From assembly GCF_014651775.1 (NCBI RefSeq), contig NZ_BMXN01000004.1:62001-126000 (forward strand): a DNA stretch of 64,000 nucleotides. The letters are read 5' to 3'. The notes under the pieces are model-generated. The model did no database searches, had not been told where the DNA came from, and worked only from the letters and a program-made list of their open reading frames with translations. Position numbers and translations under genes: made by a program. This document shows positions 35,340-51,112 of this stretch, one piece after another. Positions within the stretch are counted from its first letter, which is position 1; every line of letters begins with the position of its first letter. Source of the stretch: Vreelandella hamiltonii (GTDB lineage Bacteria; Pseudomonadota; Gammaproteobacteria; Pseudomonadales; Halomonadaceae).

Positions 35340-36032
35340 ATGGCTAAACTGTCCAAGCGCGCCAAGATGATTCGCGAGAAAGTAGACAGCAACAAGGCTT
35401 ACTCTCTGGAAGAAGCCGTTGCCCTGCTTTCTGAGCTGTCAACCGTGAAGTTCAAAGAGTCTCTGGATGTTGCGATCAACCTGGGTGTCGATCCGCGTAA
35501 ATCCGACCAGGTCGTTCGTGGAGCTACCGTCATGCCTAACGGCACCGGTAAAGACGTTCGTGTGGCTGTGTTCACTCAGGGTGCCAACGCCGATGCGGCT
35601 AAAGAAGCCGGCGCTGACATCGTGGGCATGGAAGAGCTGGCCGAGCAGGTCAAGAAAGGCGTGATGGATTTCGACGTCGTCATCGCTTCTCCGGATGCCA
35701 TGCGCGTTGTCGGTCAGCTGGGCCAGATCCTCGGTCCGCGCGGCCTGATGCCGAACCCGAAGGTCGGTACCGTGACGCCTGACGTGGCCACTGCGGTCAA
35801 GAATGCCAAAGCGGGTCAGGTGCGTTTCCGTACCGACAAGAACGGCATCATCCACACCACGCTGGGCAAGGTCGATTTTGACGTGACCGCCGTTCAGGGT
35901 AACCTGGAAGCACTGGTAGCTGACCTGAAGAAACTCAAGCCGAGCTCTTCCAAAGGCATCTACTTCAAGAAGTTCACCCTGTCCACTACCATGGGCCCGG
36001 GTTTGACTATCGACCACTCCTCGCTGGTATAA
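35340..36032 (+). CDS. rplA: 50S ribosomal protein L1
   Basis: L1 forms the mobile L1 stalk and, in relatives, represses its own rplKA mRNA. The 230-aa protein contains the family signature [15 protein letters not shown] and ends with [14 protein letters not shown]. It lies two bases after rplK, so translation is coupled. Confidence 0.98.
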   Translation: MAKLSKRAKMIREKVDSNKAYSLEEAVALLSELSTVKFKESLDVAINLGVDPRKSDQVVRGATVMPNGTGKDVRVAVFTQGANADAAKEAGADIVGMEELAEQVKKGVMDFDVVIASPDAMRVVGQLGQILGPRGLMPNPKVGTVTPDVATAVKNAKAGQVRFRTDKNGIIHTTLGKVDFDVTAVQGNLEALVADLKKLKPSSSKGIYFKKFTLSTTMGPGLTIDHSSLV

Positions 36033-36358
36033 GCGAGTCGAGGATAGTCCCGCTGGCGGCACGAGCGAAATCTCGTGTTGCCGGTGGTTGGAACCGAGCA
36101 AGAACTTTGCGGTCCCTCGCTGAGCTTTATGCCAGATGAGGCACCGTCAAAGACCGCAGGTGCCGCCGCTTTTCTGAAGTGGCGGCTTAATCGCCCTAAA
36201 GCGCCTGCGCAGATGGTGTGGCCGCCAGTTGGTTAACGCTTTTAGCAACCGCTTTCTGGTGAGCACCATCCCCTAAGGCTTCCTGTGCCGCTGTTGGGCC
36301 TGGAAGAGATGGTAACCTCCGGAACCTTGACGGGTTTCGGCACGAAGGAGTGATCACT
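36033..36358 (+). promoter_or_regulatory. L10 leader of rplJL
   Basis: This 326-bp gap has no gene. It contains several stem-loops and the stretch CCGTCAAAGACCGCAGGTG, which resembles the conserved core of the gammaproteobacterial L10 leader, where L10-L7/L12 binds and represses translation. GTGGCGGC-type repeats near 36170 suggest further pairing. No clear separate promoter was identified. Confidence 0.65.
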
Positions 36359-36865
36359 GTGCCACTAGCACTTGAAGGCAAGAAAGCGATTGTTGCCGAG
36401 GTCAGTGAAGCGGCCAAGGGCGCACTCTCCGTCGTAGTTGCCGATTCTCGCGGCGTCACGGTCGGTAAAATGACCGATCTGCGCAAGCAGGCGCGTGAGA
36501 ATGGTGTAGAGCTGCGTGTTGTTCGTAACACGCTGGCTCGCCGCGCACTCGAAGGCACCCAGTGGGAGTGTCTGAACGAGAGCTTCGTTGGTCCTACTCT
36601 GCTGGCTTTCTCCACTGAGCATCCGGGCGCTGCCGCTCGTCTGTTCAAGGAGTTTGCCAAAACCGAGCAGAACTTCGAAGTCAAAGCGTTGGCCTACGAA
36701 GGTGAGCTGATTCCGGCTGCTGACATCGATCGTCTGGCAACCCTGCCGACTTACGACGAGGCAATTGCCAAGTTGATGTCGGTCATGAAAGAAGCCTCCG
36801 CTGGCAAGCTGGTTCGTACCCTGGCCGCTCTGCGCGACCAGAAGCAAGAAGCCGAAGCTGCCTAA
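36359..36865 (+). CDS. rplJ: 50S ribosomal protein L10
   Basis: L10 anchors the L7/L12 stalk to the ribosome. The 168-aa protein starts with GTG ([15 protein letters not shown]), chosen because AAGGAG lies eight bases upstream and this matches the family N-terminus. An in-frame GTG three codons earlier overlaps that site. The C-terminal helix ([17 protein letters not shown]) binds L7/L12. Confidence 0.97.
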   Translation: MPLALEGKKAIVAEVSEAAKGALSVVVADSRGVTVGKMTDLRKQARENGVELRVVRNTLARRALEGTQWECLNESFVGPTLLAFSTEHPGAAARLFKEFAKTEQNFEVKALAYEGELIPAADIDRLATLPTYDEAIAKLMSVMKEASAGKLVRTLAALRDQKQEAEAA

Positions 36866-36967
36866 GCAGCGTTTCTTGCGGGCCGCGTTATCGACACGCA
36901 GCCTGAACCTGCAATAAATCCCGAGTTCTCGGTTGTCCGAGACTCCCGCAAAGTTAGGAATGGAACA

Positions 36968-37336
36968 ATGGCACTGACCAAAGACGATATCATCAATGCT
37001 GTAGCCGACATGTCCGTAATGGAAGTTGTCGAGCTGATCGAAGCGATGGAAGAGAAATTCGGCGTTTCTGCTGCCGCAGCCGTTATGGCTGGTCCGGCTG
37101 CTGCTGGCGAAGCTGCTGAAGAGCAGACCGAATTCGACCTGGTACTGGCGTCTGCTGGTGACAAGAAAGTTAACGTCATCAAAGCCGTTCGTGAAATCAC
37201 CGGTCTTGGCCTGAAAGAAGCCAAAGGCGCTGTTGACGGCGCTCCGGCGACCATCAAAGAAGCGATGTCCAAGGACGACGCTGAAGCTGCCAAGAAGAAG
37301 CTGGAAGAAGCTGGCGCAACCGTCGAGCTCAAGTAA
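36968..37336 (+). CDS. rplL: 50S ribosomal protein L7/L12
   Basis: L7/L12 dimers form the flexible stalk that recruits translation factors. The 122-aa protein has the N-terminal dimerisation domain ([20 protein letters not shown]), an Ala-rich hinge and the C-terminal factor-binding domain ([20 protein letters not shown]). It is 102 bp after rplJ with TTAGGAATGGAACA before the ATG. Confidence 0.98.
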   Translation: MALTKDDIINAVADMSVMEVVELIEAMEEKFGVSAAAAVMAGPAAAGEAAEEQTEFDLVLASAGDKKVNVIKAVREITGLGLKEAKGAVDGAPATIKEAMSKDDAEAAKKKLEEAGATVELK

Positions 37337-37377
37337 TCCTTGTGCTGATGGCTTTACGCGCTGCGTAAGCTTCCACG

Positions 37378-37412
37378 GCTGGCGGCGGGCTATCCCGCTG
37401 CCGGCCTTTTTC
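37378..37412 (+). terminator. rplL-rpoB attenuator
   Basis: A 12-bp stem including two G-T pairs (37378-37389 with 37394-37405), loop CTAT, and a following CTTTTTCT lie 41 bp after rplL. A partial terminator here is well known in E. coli, where it lowers rpoBC transcription relative to the ribosomal genes. The rest of the 364-bp gap (to 37700) has no gene; I saw no other clear element. Confidence 0.8.
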
Positions 37413-37700
37413 TGTTGTAATATGCTGCCGTGCAGCGAAACGACAGAGCCGCTGCGGTAAAAAGCAGCACAATAGCAGGACCGTTGTTGTGAAGCGTACG
37501 TTGTTGTAATGCGTCAGTTGTAAAGCGTGAGCGTGTCGGCAGGCAACAACGAAGCGCGGACAGCACTACCGTAACACTGTTATCTATCAAGATTTTTGAC
37601 GGCGAGCTACCGATTGAGGAGCTTGCTGTCTGCGTCTGAAACGCCCGCGGGCAGATGACCACGCATCGGTCACCCATGGTGAACAAGCTGGGGAATACAG

Positions 37701-40700
37701 ATGGCTTACTCATATACTGAGAAAAAACGCATCCGCAAGGATTTCGGCAAACTGCCCCAAGTGATGGATGTGCCTTACTTGCTGGCCATCCAGCTTGATT
37801 CCTACTACGACTTTCTCCAGCAGGATCGTTCGCCTGATGAGCGGCACGAAGTGGGTCTGCACGCGGCATTCAAGTCCGTGTTCCCGATCGAGAGCTTCTC
37901 GGGTAACGCCGCGCTGGAATATGTCAGCTATCGCTTCGGTACGCCGGCGTTCGATGTGAAGGAGTGTCAGCTGCGTGGCGTGACCTACTCCGCCCCGCTG
38001 CGCGTCAAGGTTCGCTTGATCATCTATGATCGCGACTCCTCGAACAAGGCTATCAAGGATATCAAAGAGCAGGAAGTCTACATGGGGGAAATCCCCCTGA
38101 TGACCGAGAACGGTACCTTCGTCATCAACGGTACCGAGCGGGTAATCGTTTCCCAGCTCCACCGCTCACCCGGTGTGTTCTTCGATCATGACAAGGGCAA
38201 GAGCCACTCTTCCGGCAAGCTGCTCTACTCTGCTCGCGTGATTCCTTACCGTGGCTCATGGCTCGACTTCGAGTTCGACCCGAAAGACAACGTCTTCGTG
38301 CGTATCGACCGTCGTCGCAAGCTGCCGGCTTCCGTGCTGATGCGCGCGCTGGGCATGAGCACCGAAGAGATCCTCGACGAGTTCTTCGAAACCAGTACCT
38401 TCCATATCGAAAAGTCTGGCTTCTCCGTGGAGCTGGTTCCGTCGCGCCTGCGCGGTGAAACCGCCACCTTCGACATCAAGGATGCCGATGGTGAGCTGAT
38501 CGTCGAAGAAGGCCGTCGGATCACCCAGAAGCACATCCGCCAGTTGGAAAAAGCGGGTCTGGAGCGTCTGGAAGTGCCGATGGAGTACCTGTTCGGCAAG
38601 ACGCTGGCCAAAGACCAGATCGACACCAAGACGGGCGAGCTGATCTGCCCGTGCAACACCGAAATTACCCCAGAAGTGCTGGAGCGCATGGCTCAGGGCG
38701 GCATTACCCTGATCGAAACGCTCTACACCAATGACCTGGACTGCGGTTCCTTCGTTTCCGACACGCTGAAGCTGGACACAACCAGCTCGCAGCTGGAAGC
38801 GCTGGTCGAAATCTACCGCATGATGCGTCCTGGCGAGCCTCCCACCAAGGAAGCCGCCGAAACGCTGTTCCACAACCTGTTCTTCACCGAAGACCGCTAC
38901 GACCTGTCGGGCGTGGGCCGGATGAAGTTCAACCGTCGTCTGCGTCGTGACTCCGACGTGGGCTCCGGTGTATTGGACCGCAAGGACATCCTCGATGTGC
39001 TGCGCGAGCTGATCAACATCCGTAACGGTTTTGGTGACGTCGACGATATCGACCACCTGGGCAACCGTCGTATCCGCTGCGTTGGCGAAATGGCCGAGAA
39101 CCAGTTCCGTGTAGGTCTGGTGCGCGTCGAGCGTGCGGTGAAAGAGCGTCTGTCCATGGCGGAGAGCGAAGGCTTGATGCCCCAGGACTTGATCAACGCC
39201 AAGCCCGTGGCGGCGGCGGTTAAAGAGTTCTTCGGTTCCAGCCAGCTGTCCCAGTTCATGGACCAGAACAACCCGCTTTCCGAGGTGACTCACAAGCGTC
39301 GTGTATCGGCACTCGGCCCGGGCGGTCTGACCCGTGAGCGTGCAGGCTTCGAAGTACGTGACGTACACGCCACGCACTACGGTCGTCTGTGCCCGATCGA
39401 AACGCCGGAAGGCCCGAATATCGGTCTGATCAACTCGCTGGCCACCTACAGCCATACCAACAGCTATGGCTTCCTGGAAACGCCGTACCGCAAAGTGAAT
39501 GCCTGTCAGGTCACCGACGACATCGTTCACCTGTCGGCGATCGAGGAGGGCGACTTCGTTATCGCCCAGGCGTCGGCGGCGGTAGACGAGTCCGGCAAGC
39601 TGATCGATGACCTGGTGCAGGTACGCCACCGCGGCGAAACCACCTTCATGCGTCCTGAGCAAGTGACGCTGATGGACGTGTCTCCGCGTCAGGTTGTATC
39701 GGTCGCAGCGGCCCTGATCCCGTTCCTGGAGCACGATGACGCCAACCGCGCCTTGATGGGTGCGAACATGCAGCGTCAGGCCGTTCCGACCCTGCGTGCC
39801 GACAAGCCGCTGGTCGGTACCGGCATGGAGCGTTTCGTTGCCCGTGACTCCGGCGTTTGTGCCGTGGCGCGCCGTGGCGGCGTCATCGACTCCGTGGATG
39901 CACGTCGTGTGGTGGTGCGGGTCAACGAAGATGAAATCATCGGCGGTGAAGCCGGCGTCGACATCTACAACCTGACCAAGTACACCCGCTCCAACCAGAA
40001 CACCTGTATGAACCAGCGCCCCATCGTGCGGCCTGGCGACAGCGTGGCACGCGGCGATATTCTGGCCGACGGTCCGTCTGTCGACATGGGTGATCTGGCC
40101 CTGGGCCAGAACATGCGCATCGCGTTCATGCCCTGGAACGGTTACAACTTCGAAGACTCCATCCTGCTCTCCGAGCGTGTCGTTCAGGAAGATCGCTTCA
40201 CCACGATTCACATTCAGGAACTGACCTGTGTGTCGCGTGACACCAAGCTGGGGCCGGAAGAGATCACTTCCGATATCCCCAACGTCGGTGAATCGGCGCT
40301 GGGCAAGCTGGACGAAGCGGGCGTTGTGTACATCGGTGCCGAAGTCGGCCCCGGCGACATTCTGGTGGGTAAGGTAACGCCGAAAGGTGAAACCCAGCTG
40401 ACACCGGAAGAGAAGCTGCTGCGCGCCATCTTCGGTGAGAAAGCCTCTGACGTGAAAGACACCTCCCTGCGCGCCCCCACCGGCATGAAGGGTACGGTCA
40501 TCGACGTTCAGGTGTTCACCCGTGACGGCGTCGAGAAGGACTCCCGTGCCCTGTCCATCGAGCAGATGCAGCTGGACGAAGTACGCAAGGACCTGCAGGA
40601 GACCTACCGGATCGCCGAAGACGCGACGTTCGAGCGTCTGAAACGCACCCTGGAAGGTCAGGCCGTCAACGGTGGCCCGAACCTGAAAAAAGGCGACGTG

Positions 40701-41777
40701 CTGAGCGAGACGTACCTGGACGAACTGCCCCGTCAGCAGTGGTTCAAGCTGCGCATGCAGGACGAAGCCTACAACGAACTGCTGGCCCAGGCCGATGAGC
40801 AGCTCGAAAACCGCCGTAAAGAGATGGACGAGCGTTTCGAAGACAAGAAACGCAAGCTGACCCAGGGCGACGACCTCGCGCCGGGCGTGCTGAAAATCGT
40901 CAAGGTCTACATGGCGGTCAAGCGTCGCATCCAGCCAGGCGACAAGATGGCCGGTCGTCACGGTAACAAGGGTGTTATCTCCGCGATCATGCCCATCGAA
41001 GACATGCCGTTCGACGAGAAGGGCGAGCCGGTGGACGTGGTACTGAACCCGCTGGGTGTACCGTCGCGCATGAACGTCGGTCAGATCCTGGAAACCCACC
41101 TGGGCATGGCGGCACGTGGCCTGGGCGTCAAGATCGAGGCCATGCTGCGTGATGCGCGTGGCCAGCAGGTTGCGGAAATTCGTGACTTCCTGGGGCAGGT
41201 CTACAACACGCCTGGCACCCGCATGGAGGACATCGATTCGCTGACCGACGAGGAAATCATCGCGCTGGCGAAAAACCTCAAAGGCGGTGTGCCCATGGCC
41301 ACGCCGGTGTTTGACGGTGCCAAAGAGCACGAGATCAAGCACCTGCTGAAGCTGGCAGACATTCCGGAATCCGGTCAGATGGCGCTGTACGATGGTCGTA
41401 CCGGCGATGCCTTCGACCGCCCGGTCACCGTTGGCTACATGTACATGCTGAAGCTCAACCACTTGGTAGACGACAAGATGCACGCGCGTTCTACCGGTTC
41501 TTACTCGCTGGTGACTCAGCAGCCCTTGGGTGGTAAGGCACAGTTCGGTGGTCAGCGCTTCGGTGAGATGGAAGTGTGGGCGTTGGAAGCCTACGGCGCT
41601 GCGTACACGCTACAAGAGATGCTCACCGTCAAGTCGGACGACGTCGAAGGCCGCACCAAGATGTACAAGAACATCGTGGATGGCGACCACACCATGCAGG
41701 CAGGCATGCCGGAATCCTTCAACGTACTCGTGAAGGAAATCCGCTCGCTGGGCATCGATATCGAGTTAGAGAGCTAG
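37701..41777 (+). CDS. rpoB: DNA-directed RNA polymerase subunit beta
   Basis: The 1358-aa beta subunit forms half of the catalytic cleft. The rifampicin-binding segment reads [20 protein letters not shown] followed by [10 protein letters not shown], wild type at the common resistance positions (E. coli D516, H526, S531). Later blocks such as [15 protein letters not shown] and [13 protein letters not shown] are intact. The C-terminus ends [18 protein letters not shown]. It is 10 bp before rpoC. No truncation or insertion is apparent. Confidence 0.99.
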   Translation: MAYSYTEKKRIRKDFGKLPQVMDVPYLLAIQLDSYYDFLQQDRSPDERHEVGLHAAFKSVFPIESFSGNAALEYVSYRFGTPAFDVKECQLRGVTYSAPLRVKVRLIIYDRDSSNKAIKDIKEQEVYMGEIPLMTENGTFVINGTERVIVSQLHRSPGVFFDHDKGKSHSSGKLLYSARVIPYRGSWLDFEFDPKDNVFVRIDRRRKLPASVLMRALGMSTEEILDEFFETSTFHIEKSGFSVELVPSRLRGETATFDIKDADGELIVEEGRRITQKHIRQLEKAGLERLEVPMEYLFGKTLAKDQIDTKTGELICPCNTEITPEVLERMAQGGITLIETLYTNDLDCGSFVSDTLKLDTTSSQLEALVEIYRMMRPGEPPTKEAAETLFHNLFFTEDRYDLSGVGRMKFNRRLRRDSDVGSGVLDRKDILDVLRELINIRNGFGDVDDIDHLGNRRIRCVGEMAENQFRVGLVRVERAVKERLSMAESEGLMPQDLINAKPVAAAVKEFFGSSQLSQFMDQNNPLSEVTHKRRVSALGPGGLTRERAGFEVRDVHATHYGRLCPIETPEGPNIGLINSLATYSHTNSYGFLETPYRKVNACQVTDDIVHLSAIEEGDFVIAQASAAVDESGKLIDDLVQVRHRGETTFMRPEQVTLMDVSPRQVVSVAAALIPFLEHDDANRALMGANMQRQAVPTLRADKPLVGTGMERFVARDSGVCAVARRGGVIDSVDARRVVVRVNEDEIIGGEAGVDIYNLTKYTRSNQNTCMNQRPIVRPGDSVARGDILADGPSVDMGDLALGQNMRIAFMPWNGYNFEDSILLSERVVQEDRFTTIHIQELTCVSRDTKLGPEEITSDIPNVGESALGKLDEAGVVYIGAEVGPGDILVGKVTPKGETQLTPEEKLLRAIFGEKASDVKDTSLRAPTGMKGTVIDVQVFTRDGVEKDSRALSIEQMQLDEVRKDLQETYRIAEDATFERLKRTLEGQAVNGGPNLKKGDVLSETYLDELPRQQWFKLRMQDEAYNELLAQADEQLENRRKEMDERFEDKKRKLTQGDDLAPGVLKIVKVYMAVKRRIQPGDKMAGRHGNKGVISAIMPIEDMPFDEKGEPVDVVLNPLGVPSRMNVGQILETHLGMAARGLGVKIEAMLRDARGQQVAEIRDFLGQVYNTPGTRMEDIDSLTDEEIIALAKNLKGGVPMATPVFDGAKEHEIKHLLKLADIPESGQMALYDGRTGDAFDRPVTVGYMYMLKLNHLVDDKMHARSTGSYSLVTQQPLGGKAQFGGQRFGEMEVWALEAYGAAYTLQEMLTVKSDDVEGRTKMYKNIVDGDHTMQAGMPESFNVLVKEIRSLGIDIELES

Positions 41778-41787
41778 GAGCCGTCAT

Positions 41788-46002
<4,215 letters not shown>

Positions 46003-46053
46003 CCCAGGACAGGCCACGAGCAGCCAAGAGCGGCTGGCCCTGAATGGCAGGAA

Positions 46054-46108
46054 CCTGGCGGTAAACCACCGCCAGGGCTTGACGCCAGGCAGGGTCAGCC
46101 TTTAGAAT
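46054..46108 (+). promoter_or_regulatory. str operon promoter with overlapping hairpin
   Basis: A perfect 9-bp stem (46054-46062 with 46068-46076) ends three bases before TTGACG (46079-46084). After an 18-bp spacer comes TAGAAT (46103-46108). The hairpin may mark the end of the rpoBC transcript, although no T-run follows; the hexamers make a likely promoter for rpsL. Confidence 0.65.
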
Positions 46109-46199
46109 GCGCAGCCTTTAACAGTGGGGTGGGTGCGCCCGCATCCGCTGCTTGCATTTGTTAATAGGCCAAGGCAACCATTGGAGTCAGCTAAACACC

Positions 46200-46515
46200 A
46201 TGGCAACGATTAATCAGCTAGTGCGCAAGCCGCGCAAGCGCCCCGTCACCAAGAGTGACGTGCCTGCGCTTCAGGCATGCCCGCAAAAGCGCGGCGTTTG
46301 TACGCGCGTTTACACCACCACCCCCAAGAAGCCGAACTCGGCCCTGCGTAAGGTTTGCCGTGTGCGCCTGACCTGTTGTTCTGATTCGCGGCGGTCGTGT
46401 AAAGGATTTGCCAGGTGTGCGTTATCACACCGTTCGTGGCGCCCTTGACACCTCTGGCGTACAGAACCGTAAGCAGGGTCGTTCCAAGTACGGTACCAAG
46501 CGTCCGAAGTCCTAA
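46200..46515 (+). pseudogene. rpsL: 30S ribosomal protein S12, internally deleted
   Basis: S12 is an essential decoding-centre protein, normally 124 aa. Codons 1-58 are intact ([15 protein letters not shown] through VCRVRLT), including Lys at the streptomycin position in [11 protein letters not shown]. After the ACC at 46371-46373 one stray T is followed by GTT GTT CTG in a new frame, encoding [14 protein letters not shown] through KYGTKRPKS and TAA. Residues 59-78 are missing: 59 bp are lost and the frame shifts. As written, translation continues out of frame to a stop at 46446-46448. Both flanks are perfectly conserved, so the loss is recent or an assembly error. Confidence 0.93.
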
Positions 46516-46656
46516 GGCGCTGAACGCAGCCTCATGGAGCGCTGCGGTGTTACCTTTTAACCGAATATGATGGTCTGATAAGAGTAAGGTCGGGCGGCGC
46601 CAAAGGCGCAAGCAGGTTCCGGGTTTACCTGAAGGATCCTTAATTGAGGGCTTATC
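46516..46656 (+). promoter_or_regulatory. rpsL-rpsG intercistronic region
   Basis: The 141-bp gap contains a small stem GCGCC-AAA-GGCGC and other GC-rich pairs. In E. coli this interval binds S7 for autoregulation. The S7 site was not verified here. TTGAGGGCTTATC precedes the rpsG ATG. Confidence 0.35.
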
Positions 46657-47127
46657 ATGCCTAGAAGAAGAGTTGTAGCTAAACGCGAAATCCTGCCGGA
46701 TCCCAAGTTCGGAAGTGAGCGTCTGGCGAAGTTCATGAACCACCTGATGGTCAGCGGCAAGAAGTCCGTAGCTGAGCGCATCGTCTATGGTGCGTTGGAC
46801 AAGGTTGCCGAGCGTAGTAAAGAAGAGCCGCTGGAAATCTTCGACAAGGCGCTGGAAACCATCCAGCCGATGGTCGAAGTAAAGTCGCGCCGCGTGGGTG
46901 GTGCTACTTATCAGGTGCCGGTTGAAGTTCGTCCGTCACGCCGCCAAGCGCTGGCAATGCGCTGGCTGGTAGACGCTGCGCGTCGTCGCGGTGAGAAAAC
47001 GATGGTTCAGCGCCTGGCAGGTGAAATGCTGGATGCCGCTGAAGGCAAGGGCTCTGCTGTCAAGAAGCGTGAAGACGTGCACCGTATGGCAGAAGCCAAC
47101 AAGGCCTTCTCTCACTATCGTTTCTAA
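46657..47127 (+). CDS. rpsG: 30S ribosomal protein S7
   Basis: S7 starts assembly of the 30S head and contacts E-site tRNA. The 156-aa protein begins [20 protein letters not shown] and has the family block [18 protein letters not shown]. It ends [15 protein letters not shown]. Length is normal. Confidence 0.98.
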   Translation: MPRRRVVAKREILPDPKFGSERLAKFMNHLMVSGKKSVAERIVYGALDKVAERSKEEPLEIFDKALETIQPMVEVKSRRVGGATYQVPVEVRPSRRQALAMRWLVDAARRRGEKTMVQRLAGEMLDAAEGKGSAVKKREDVHRMAEANKAFSHYRF

Positions 47128-47202
47128 GCTCGACGTTTCTGGGCTCGTGTCTTTTTCTGTCGGTTGCAGTGCGTTAAAGGTTTTTATCGTCATGTTGCAA
47201 CA

Positions 47203-47234
47203 CGCCGCCGCTATCGTTGTCGATGGCGGCGGTG
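47203..47234 (+). other. Strong hairpin between rpsG and fusA
   Basis: A 14-bp stem with two G-T pairs (47203-47216 with 47221-47234) and loop TTGT lies in the 167-bp gap, 60 bases before fusA. No T-run follows. It may slow polymerase, protect the downstream mRNA or act as a protein-binding site. Confidence 0.6.
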
Positions 47235-47294
47235 GCATAAGCAGAAATGGCACCGCTGGATTAACGAGCATCGCCAACTAACGGGAGTTTCACC

Positions 47295-49418
47295 GTGGCA
47301 CGCAAGACTCCACTGAATCGCTATCGTAATATCGGTATCGTGGCGCACGTTGATGCGGGTAAAACCACAACAACCGAGCGCGTACTGTTCTACACCGGTC
47401 TGTCCCATAAAGTGGGTGAAGTACACGACGGTGCAGCGACCATGGACTGGATGGAGCAGGAGCAGGAGCGTGGTATCACTATCACCTCAGCTGCAACTAC
47501 CTGTTTCTGGCAAGGCATGGGCAAGCAGTTCGACGAGCACCGTATCAACATCATCGACACCCCTGGGCACGTTGACTTCACTATCGAAGTCGAGCGTTCT
47601 CTGCGTGTTCTCGATGGTGCGGTCGTTGTACTGTGCGGTTCCTCCGGCGTTCAGCCGCAGACCGAAACCGTATGGCGTCAGGCCAACAAGTACGAAGTTC
47701 CGCGCATGGTGTTCGTCAACAAGATGGACCGTACCGGCGCTGACTTCTTCATGGTTGTCAACCAGCTGAAAGAGCGTCTGGGTGCCAACGCTGTGCCGAT
47801 CCAGATCAACTGGGGCACGGAAGAAGACTTCAAGGGCGTTATCGACCTGATCGAGATGAAGGCTATCTTGTGGGACGAAGAAAGCCTGGGCATGAACTTC
47901 GAGCTGGTGGACATTCCTGCGGAGCTGCAAGAGACCGCTGAAGAGTACCGCGAGCAGATGGTCGAAGCCGCTGCCGAAGCGTCCGAAGAGCTGATGGACA
48001 AGTACCTTGAAGAAGGCGAGCTGAGCGTCGCTGAAATCAAGGCAGGTCTGCGTGCTCGTACACTGGCCAACGAAGTCGTTCTGGTCACCTGTGGTTCTGC
48101 GTTCAAGAACAAAGGTGTTCAGGCGGTTCTGGATGGTGTTATCGAGTACATGCCTTCGCCGACAGAAGTCAAGGCGATCGAAGGTGAGCTGGACGACAAG
48201 GATGGCACCATTGCCACTCGTGTTGCCGACGACAGCGCTCCGTTCGCCGCTCTTGCGTTCAAGATTGCTACCGACCCCTTCGTAGGTACCCTGACCTTCA
48301 TTCGCGTCTACTCGGGCGTTCTGAAGTCTGGTGACGGCGTCTACAACTCCGTCAAGCAGAAGAAAGAGCGCGTTGGTCGTATCGTTCAGATGCACGCCAA
48401 CTCGCGTGAAGAGATCAAGGAAGTACTCGCGGGCGACATCGCGGCCTGTATCGGCCTGAAAGATGTCACCACCGGTGACACCCTGTGCGATATCGACAAC
48501 AAGATCGTTCTCGAGCGCATGGAGTTCCCGGAGCCGGTTATTTCCGTTGCCGTCGAGCCGAAGTCCAAGGCGGACCAGGAAAAGATGGGTATCGCACTGG
48601 GCAAGCTGGCCCAGGAAGACCCTTCCTTCCAGGTCAAGACCGACGAAGAGACCGGTCAGACCATCATCTCCGGTATGGGTGAGCTGCACCTGGACATCAT
48701 CGTTGACCGTATGCGTCGCGAGTTCAAGGTGGAAGCCAATATCGGTAAGCCGCAGGTCGCCTACCGCGAAACCATTCGCGGCAGCGTCGAGCAGGAAGGC
48801 AAGTTCGTTCGTCAGTCTGGTGGTCGTGGTCAGTTCGGTCACGTCTGGCTGCGCATCGAGCCGCTGACTGCAGAAGAGAAGGGTGAAGGCGAAGAAGAAA
48901 TCTTCTTCAAGTTCAACTCTGAAATCGTGGGTGGTGTGGTTCCCAAGGAATACGTCCCTGCGGTTGAGAAGGGTGCTTTCGAGCAGCTGAAAAACGGTGT
49001 CATCGCCGGTTACCCGATGATCGACGTCAAAGTCACGCTGTTTGATGGTTCCTACCATGACGTGGACTCGAACGAGACTGCGTTCAAGATTGCTTCTTCC
49101 ATGGCAGTGAAAGAAGGTGCCCGGAAGGCCAAGGCCGTGCTGCTGGAGCCGGTGATGAAGGTCGAAGTCGTGACCCCCGAAGATTTTATGGGTGACGTCA
49201 TGGGCGACCTGAACCGTCGTCGCGGCCTGGTGCAGGGCATGGATGACTCTTCCTCTGGTAAAGTCATTCGTGCAACGGTGCCACTGGGTGAGATGTTCGG
49301 TTACGCAACCGATCTGCGCTCACAGACCCAGGGCCGTGCGAGCTACTCTATGGAGTTCGCGAAGTACGAGGAGGCGCCCTCCAGCGTCGTTGAAGCCGTC
49401 ATCAACCAAAACGGTTAA
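47295..49418 (+). CDS. fusA: Elongation factor G
   Basis: EF-G drives ribosomal translocation and, with RRF, recycling. The 707-aa protein starts with GTG. It has the G domain motifs [21 protein letters not shown] and NKMDR, then domains II-V; domain IV includes [13 protein letters not shown] and the C-terminus ends [15 protein letters not shown] lies nine bases before the start. Nothing appears lost compared with E. coli EF-G (704 aa). Confidence 0.98.
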   Translation: MARKTPLNRYRNIGIVAHVDAGKTTTTERVLFYTGLSHKVGEVHDGAATMDWMEQEQERGITITSAATTCFWQGMGKQFDEHRINIIDTPGHVDFTIEVERSLRVLDGAVVVLCGSSGVQPQTETVWRQANKYEVPRMVFVNKMDRTGADFFMVVNQLKERLGANAVPIQINWGTEEDFKGVIDLIEMKAILWDEESLGMNFELVDIPAELQETAEEYREQMVEAAAEASEELMDKYLEEGELSVAEIKAGLRARTLANEVVLVTCGSAFKNKGVQAVLDGVIEYMPSPTEVKAIEGELDDKDGTIATRVADDSAPFAALAFKIATDPFVGTLTFIRVYSGVLKSGDGVYNSVKQKKERVGRIVQMHANSREEIKEVLAGDIAACIGLKDVTTGDTLCDIDNKIVLERMEFPEPVISVAVEPKSKADQEKMGIALGKLAQEDPSFQVKTDEETGQTIISGMGELHLDIIVDRMRREFKVEANIGKPQVAYRETIRGSVEQEGKFVRQSGGRGQFGHVWLRIEPLTAEEKGEGEEEIFFKFNSEIVGGVVPKEYVPAVEKGAFEQLKNGVIAGYPMIDVKVTLFDGSYHDVDSNETAFKIASSMAVKEGARKAKAVLLEPVMKVEVVTPEDFMGDVMGDLNRRRGLVQGMDDSSSGKVIRATVPLGEMFGYATDLRSQTQGRASYSMEFAKYEEAPSSVVEAVINQNG

Positions 49419-49447
49419 CCGTTAGCTAACGTAAAGAGGTTATAGCA

Positions 49448-50641
49448 GTGGCTAAGGAAAAATTTGAACGTTCCAAACCGCACGTCAACGTCGGCACCAT
49501 CGGTCACGTCGACCACGGTAAAACGACTCTGACAGCGGCCCTGACCCGCGTGTCTGCTGAGGTTTTCGGCGGCGACTGGCGTGCATTCGATACTATCGAT
49601 AACGCCCCGGAAGAGCGTGAGCGTGGTATCACCATCGCGACTTCTCACGTTGAGTACCAGTCCGAGCAGCGTCACTACGCGCACGTTGACTGCCCGGGAC
49701 ACGCTGACTACGTCAAGAACATGATCACTGGTGCTGCTCAGATGGACGGCGCTATCCTGGTATGTTCTGCCGCTGACGGCCCCATGCCGCAGACTCGCGA
49801 GCACATCCTGCTGTCTCGTCAGGTTGGCGTTCCGTTCATCGTTGTGTTCCTGAACAAAGCGGACATGGTCGATGACGAAGAGCTGCTCGAGCTGGTCGAA
49901 ATGGAAGTTCGTGAACTTCTGAACGAGTACGACTTCCCGGGTGACGACACTCCGATCATCACTGGTTCTGCGCTGATGGCTCTGAACGGTGAAGACGAGA
50001 ACGGCATGGGTACCACCGCCGTTACCAACCTGATCAAAGCTCTGGATGACTACATCCCTGAGCCGGAGCGTGCTATCGACCAGCCGTTCCTGATGCCGAT
50101 CGAAGACGTATTCTCTATCTCTGGCCGTGGTACTGTTGTTACCGGTCGTGTAGAGCGCGGTATCGTTAAAGCCGGTGAAGAAGTGGAAATCGTGGGTATC
50201 CGCGACACCACCAAAACTACCGTTACTGGCGTTGAAATGTTCCGTAAGCTGCTCGACGAAGGTCGTGCGGGTGAGAACGTTGGCGCGCTGCTGCGTGGTA
50301 CCAAGCGTGATGACGTCGAGCGTGGCCAGGTTCTGGCCAAGCCGGGCAGCATCAACCCGCACACCACGTTCGAAGCCGAAGTATACGTACTGTCCAAAGA
50401 AGAAGGTGGTCGTCACACGCCTTTCTTCAAGGGCTACCGTCCCCAGTTCTACTTCCGTACCACTGACGTAACTGGTACTTGTGAACTGCCGGAAGGCGTT
50501 GAAATGGTAATGCCGGGCGATAACATCAAAATGGTTATCACCCTGATCGCTCCGATCGCCATGGACGAAGGTCTGCGCTTCGCTATCCGCGAAGGTGGCC
50601 GTACCGTAGGTGCTGGCGTCGTAGCCAAGATCGTCAAGTAA
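49448..50641 (+). CDS. tuf: Elongation factor Tu
   Basis: EF-Tu delivers aminoacyl-tRNA to the ribosome. The 397-aa protein starts with GTG and contains the P-loop [16 protein letters not shown] and NKADMVDD (gammaproteobacterial EF-Tu usually has NKCD; the Cys-to-Ala change is a known natural variant). The C-terminal block is [14 protein letters not shown]. It is 29 bp after fusA and is the only tuf in the window. A strong terminator follows. Confidence 0.98.
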   Translation: MAKEKFERSKPHVNVGTIGHVDHGKTTLTAALTRVSAEVFGGDWRAFDTIDNAPEERERGITIATSHVEYQSEQRHYAHVDCPGHADYVKNMITGAAQMDGAILVCSAADGPMPQTREHILLSRQVGVPFIVVFLNKADMVDDEELLELVEMEVRELLNEYDFPGDDTPIITGSALMALNGEDENGMGTTAVTNLIKALDDYIPEPERAIDQPFLMPIEDVFSISGRGTVVTGRVERGIVKAGEEVEIVGIRDTTKTTVTGVEMFRKLLDEGRAGENVGALLRGTKRDDVERGQVLAKPGSINPHTTFEAEVYVLSKEEGGRHTPFFKGYRPQFYFRTTDVTGTCELPEGVEMVMPGDNIKMVITLIAPIAMDEGLRFAIREGGRTVGAGVVAKIVK

Positions 50642-50662
50642 GCTGTTGGCTTGATGATGCAA

Positions 50663-50686
50663 GGGGGCTCGCAAGAGCCCCCTTTT
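50663..50686 (+). terminator. str operon terminator after tuf
   Basis: A perfect 8-bp GC-rich stem (50663-50670 with 50675-50682), loop GCAA, is followed by four T residues. Confidence 0.9.
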
Positions 50687-50707
50687 CTGCGCACCAATCG
50701 CAAATGT

Positions 50708-50736
50708 TTGACATGGCCGATTGGCGTGCCTATAAT
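50708..50736 (+). promoter_or_regulatory. Perfect consensus promoter of the S10 operon
   Basis: TTGACA (50708-50713), a 17-bp spacer and TATAAT (50731-50736) match the sigma-70 consensus exactly. rpsJ starts 64 bp after the -10, giving a short leader of about 55-60 nt. Confidence 0.9.
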
Positions 50737-50800
50737 GCGCATCCTTTGAATGCGTGGGTAGACGGCTCGCGCCGTCGACATCCATTGGAGTTTAGGGCAA

Positions 50801-51112
50801 ATGCAGAACCAAAAGATTCGCATTCGGTTGAAAGCGTTCGACCATCGCCTGATCGATCAGTCCACTGCGGAAATCGTTGAAACCGCTAAGCGTACTGGTG
50901 CTCAGGTTCGTGGTCCGATCCCGCTGCCGACCAACCGCGAGCGCTATACCATCCTGATTTCTCCGCACGTCAACAAGGACGCGCGCGATCAGTATGAGAT
51001 TCGCACTCACAAGCGTGTGCTCGACATCGTTGAGCCGACCGAGAAAACCGTTGATGCGCTGATGAAGCTCGACCTCGCCGCTGGCGTAGACGTGCAAATC
51101 AAGCTCGACTAA
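50801..51112 (+). CDS. rpsJ: 30S ribosomal protein S10
   Basis: S10 is a 30S head protein and NusG partner in transcription-translation coupling. The 103-aa product ([19 protein letters not shown] at the start, [19 protein letters not shown] at the end) is standard. TTGGAG precedes the ATG. It is the first gene of the S10 operon. Confidence 0.98.
   Translation: MQNQKIRIRLKAFDHRLIDQSTAEIVETAKRTGAQVRGPIPLPTNRERYTILISPHVNKDARDQYEIRTHKRVLDIVEPTEKTVDALMKLDLAAGVDVQIKLD

Noticed and set aside
38256..41483. A 1075-codon open frame antisense to rpoB, and a 705-codon frame antisense to rpoC (42142-44259)
   Set aside because: They are exact shadows of strongly codon-biased GC-rich genes, lack family similarity, and read as His/Gln/Val-rich strings without domains.
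46374..46374. Programmed frameshift in rpsL
   Set aside because: A frameshift could not restore the 20 missing residues, and no slippery sequence or downstream pseudoknot is evident.
49420..49431. Twelve-base palindrome CGTTAGCTAACG between fusA and tuf as an operator
   Set aside because: It is short, overlaps no promoter hexamers and sits within a coupled operon; it may be chance or a minor mRNA hairpin.
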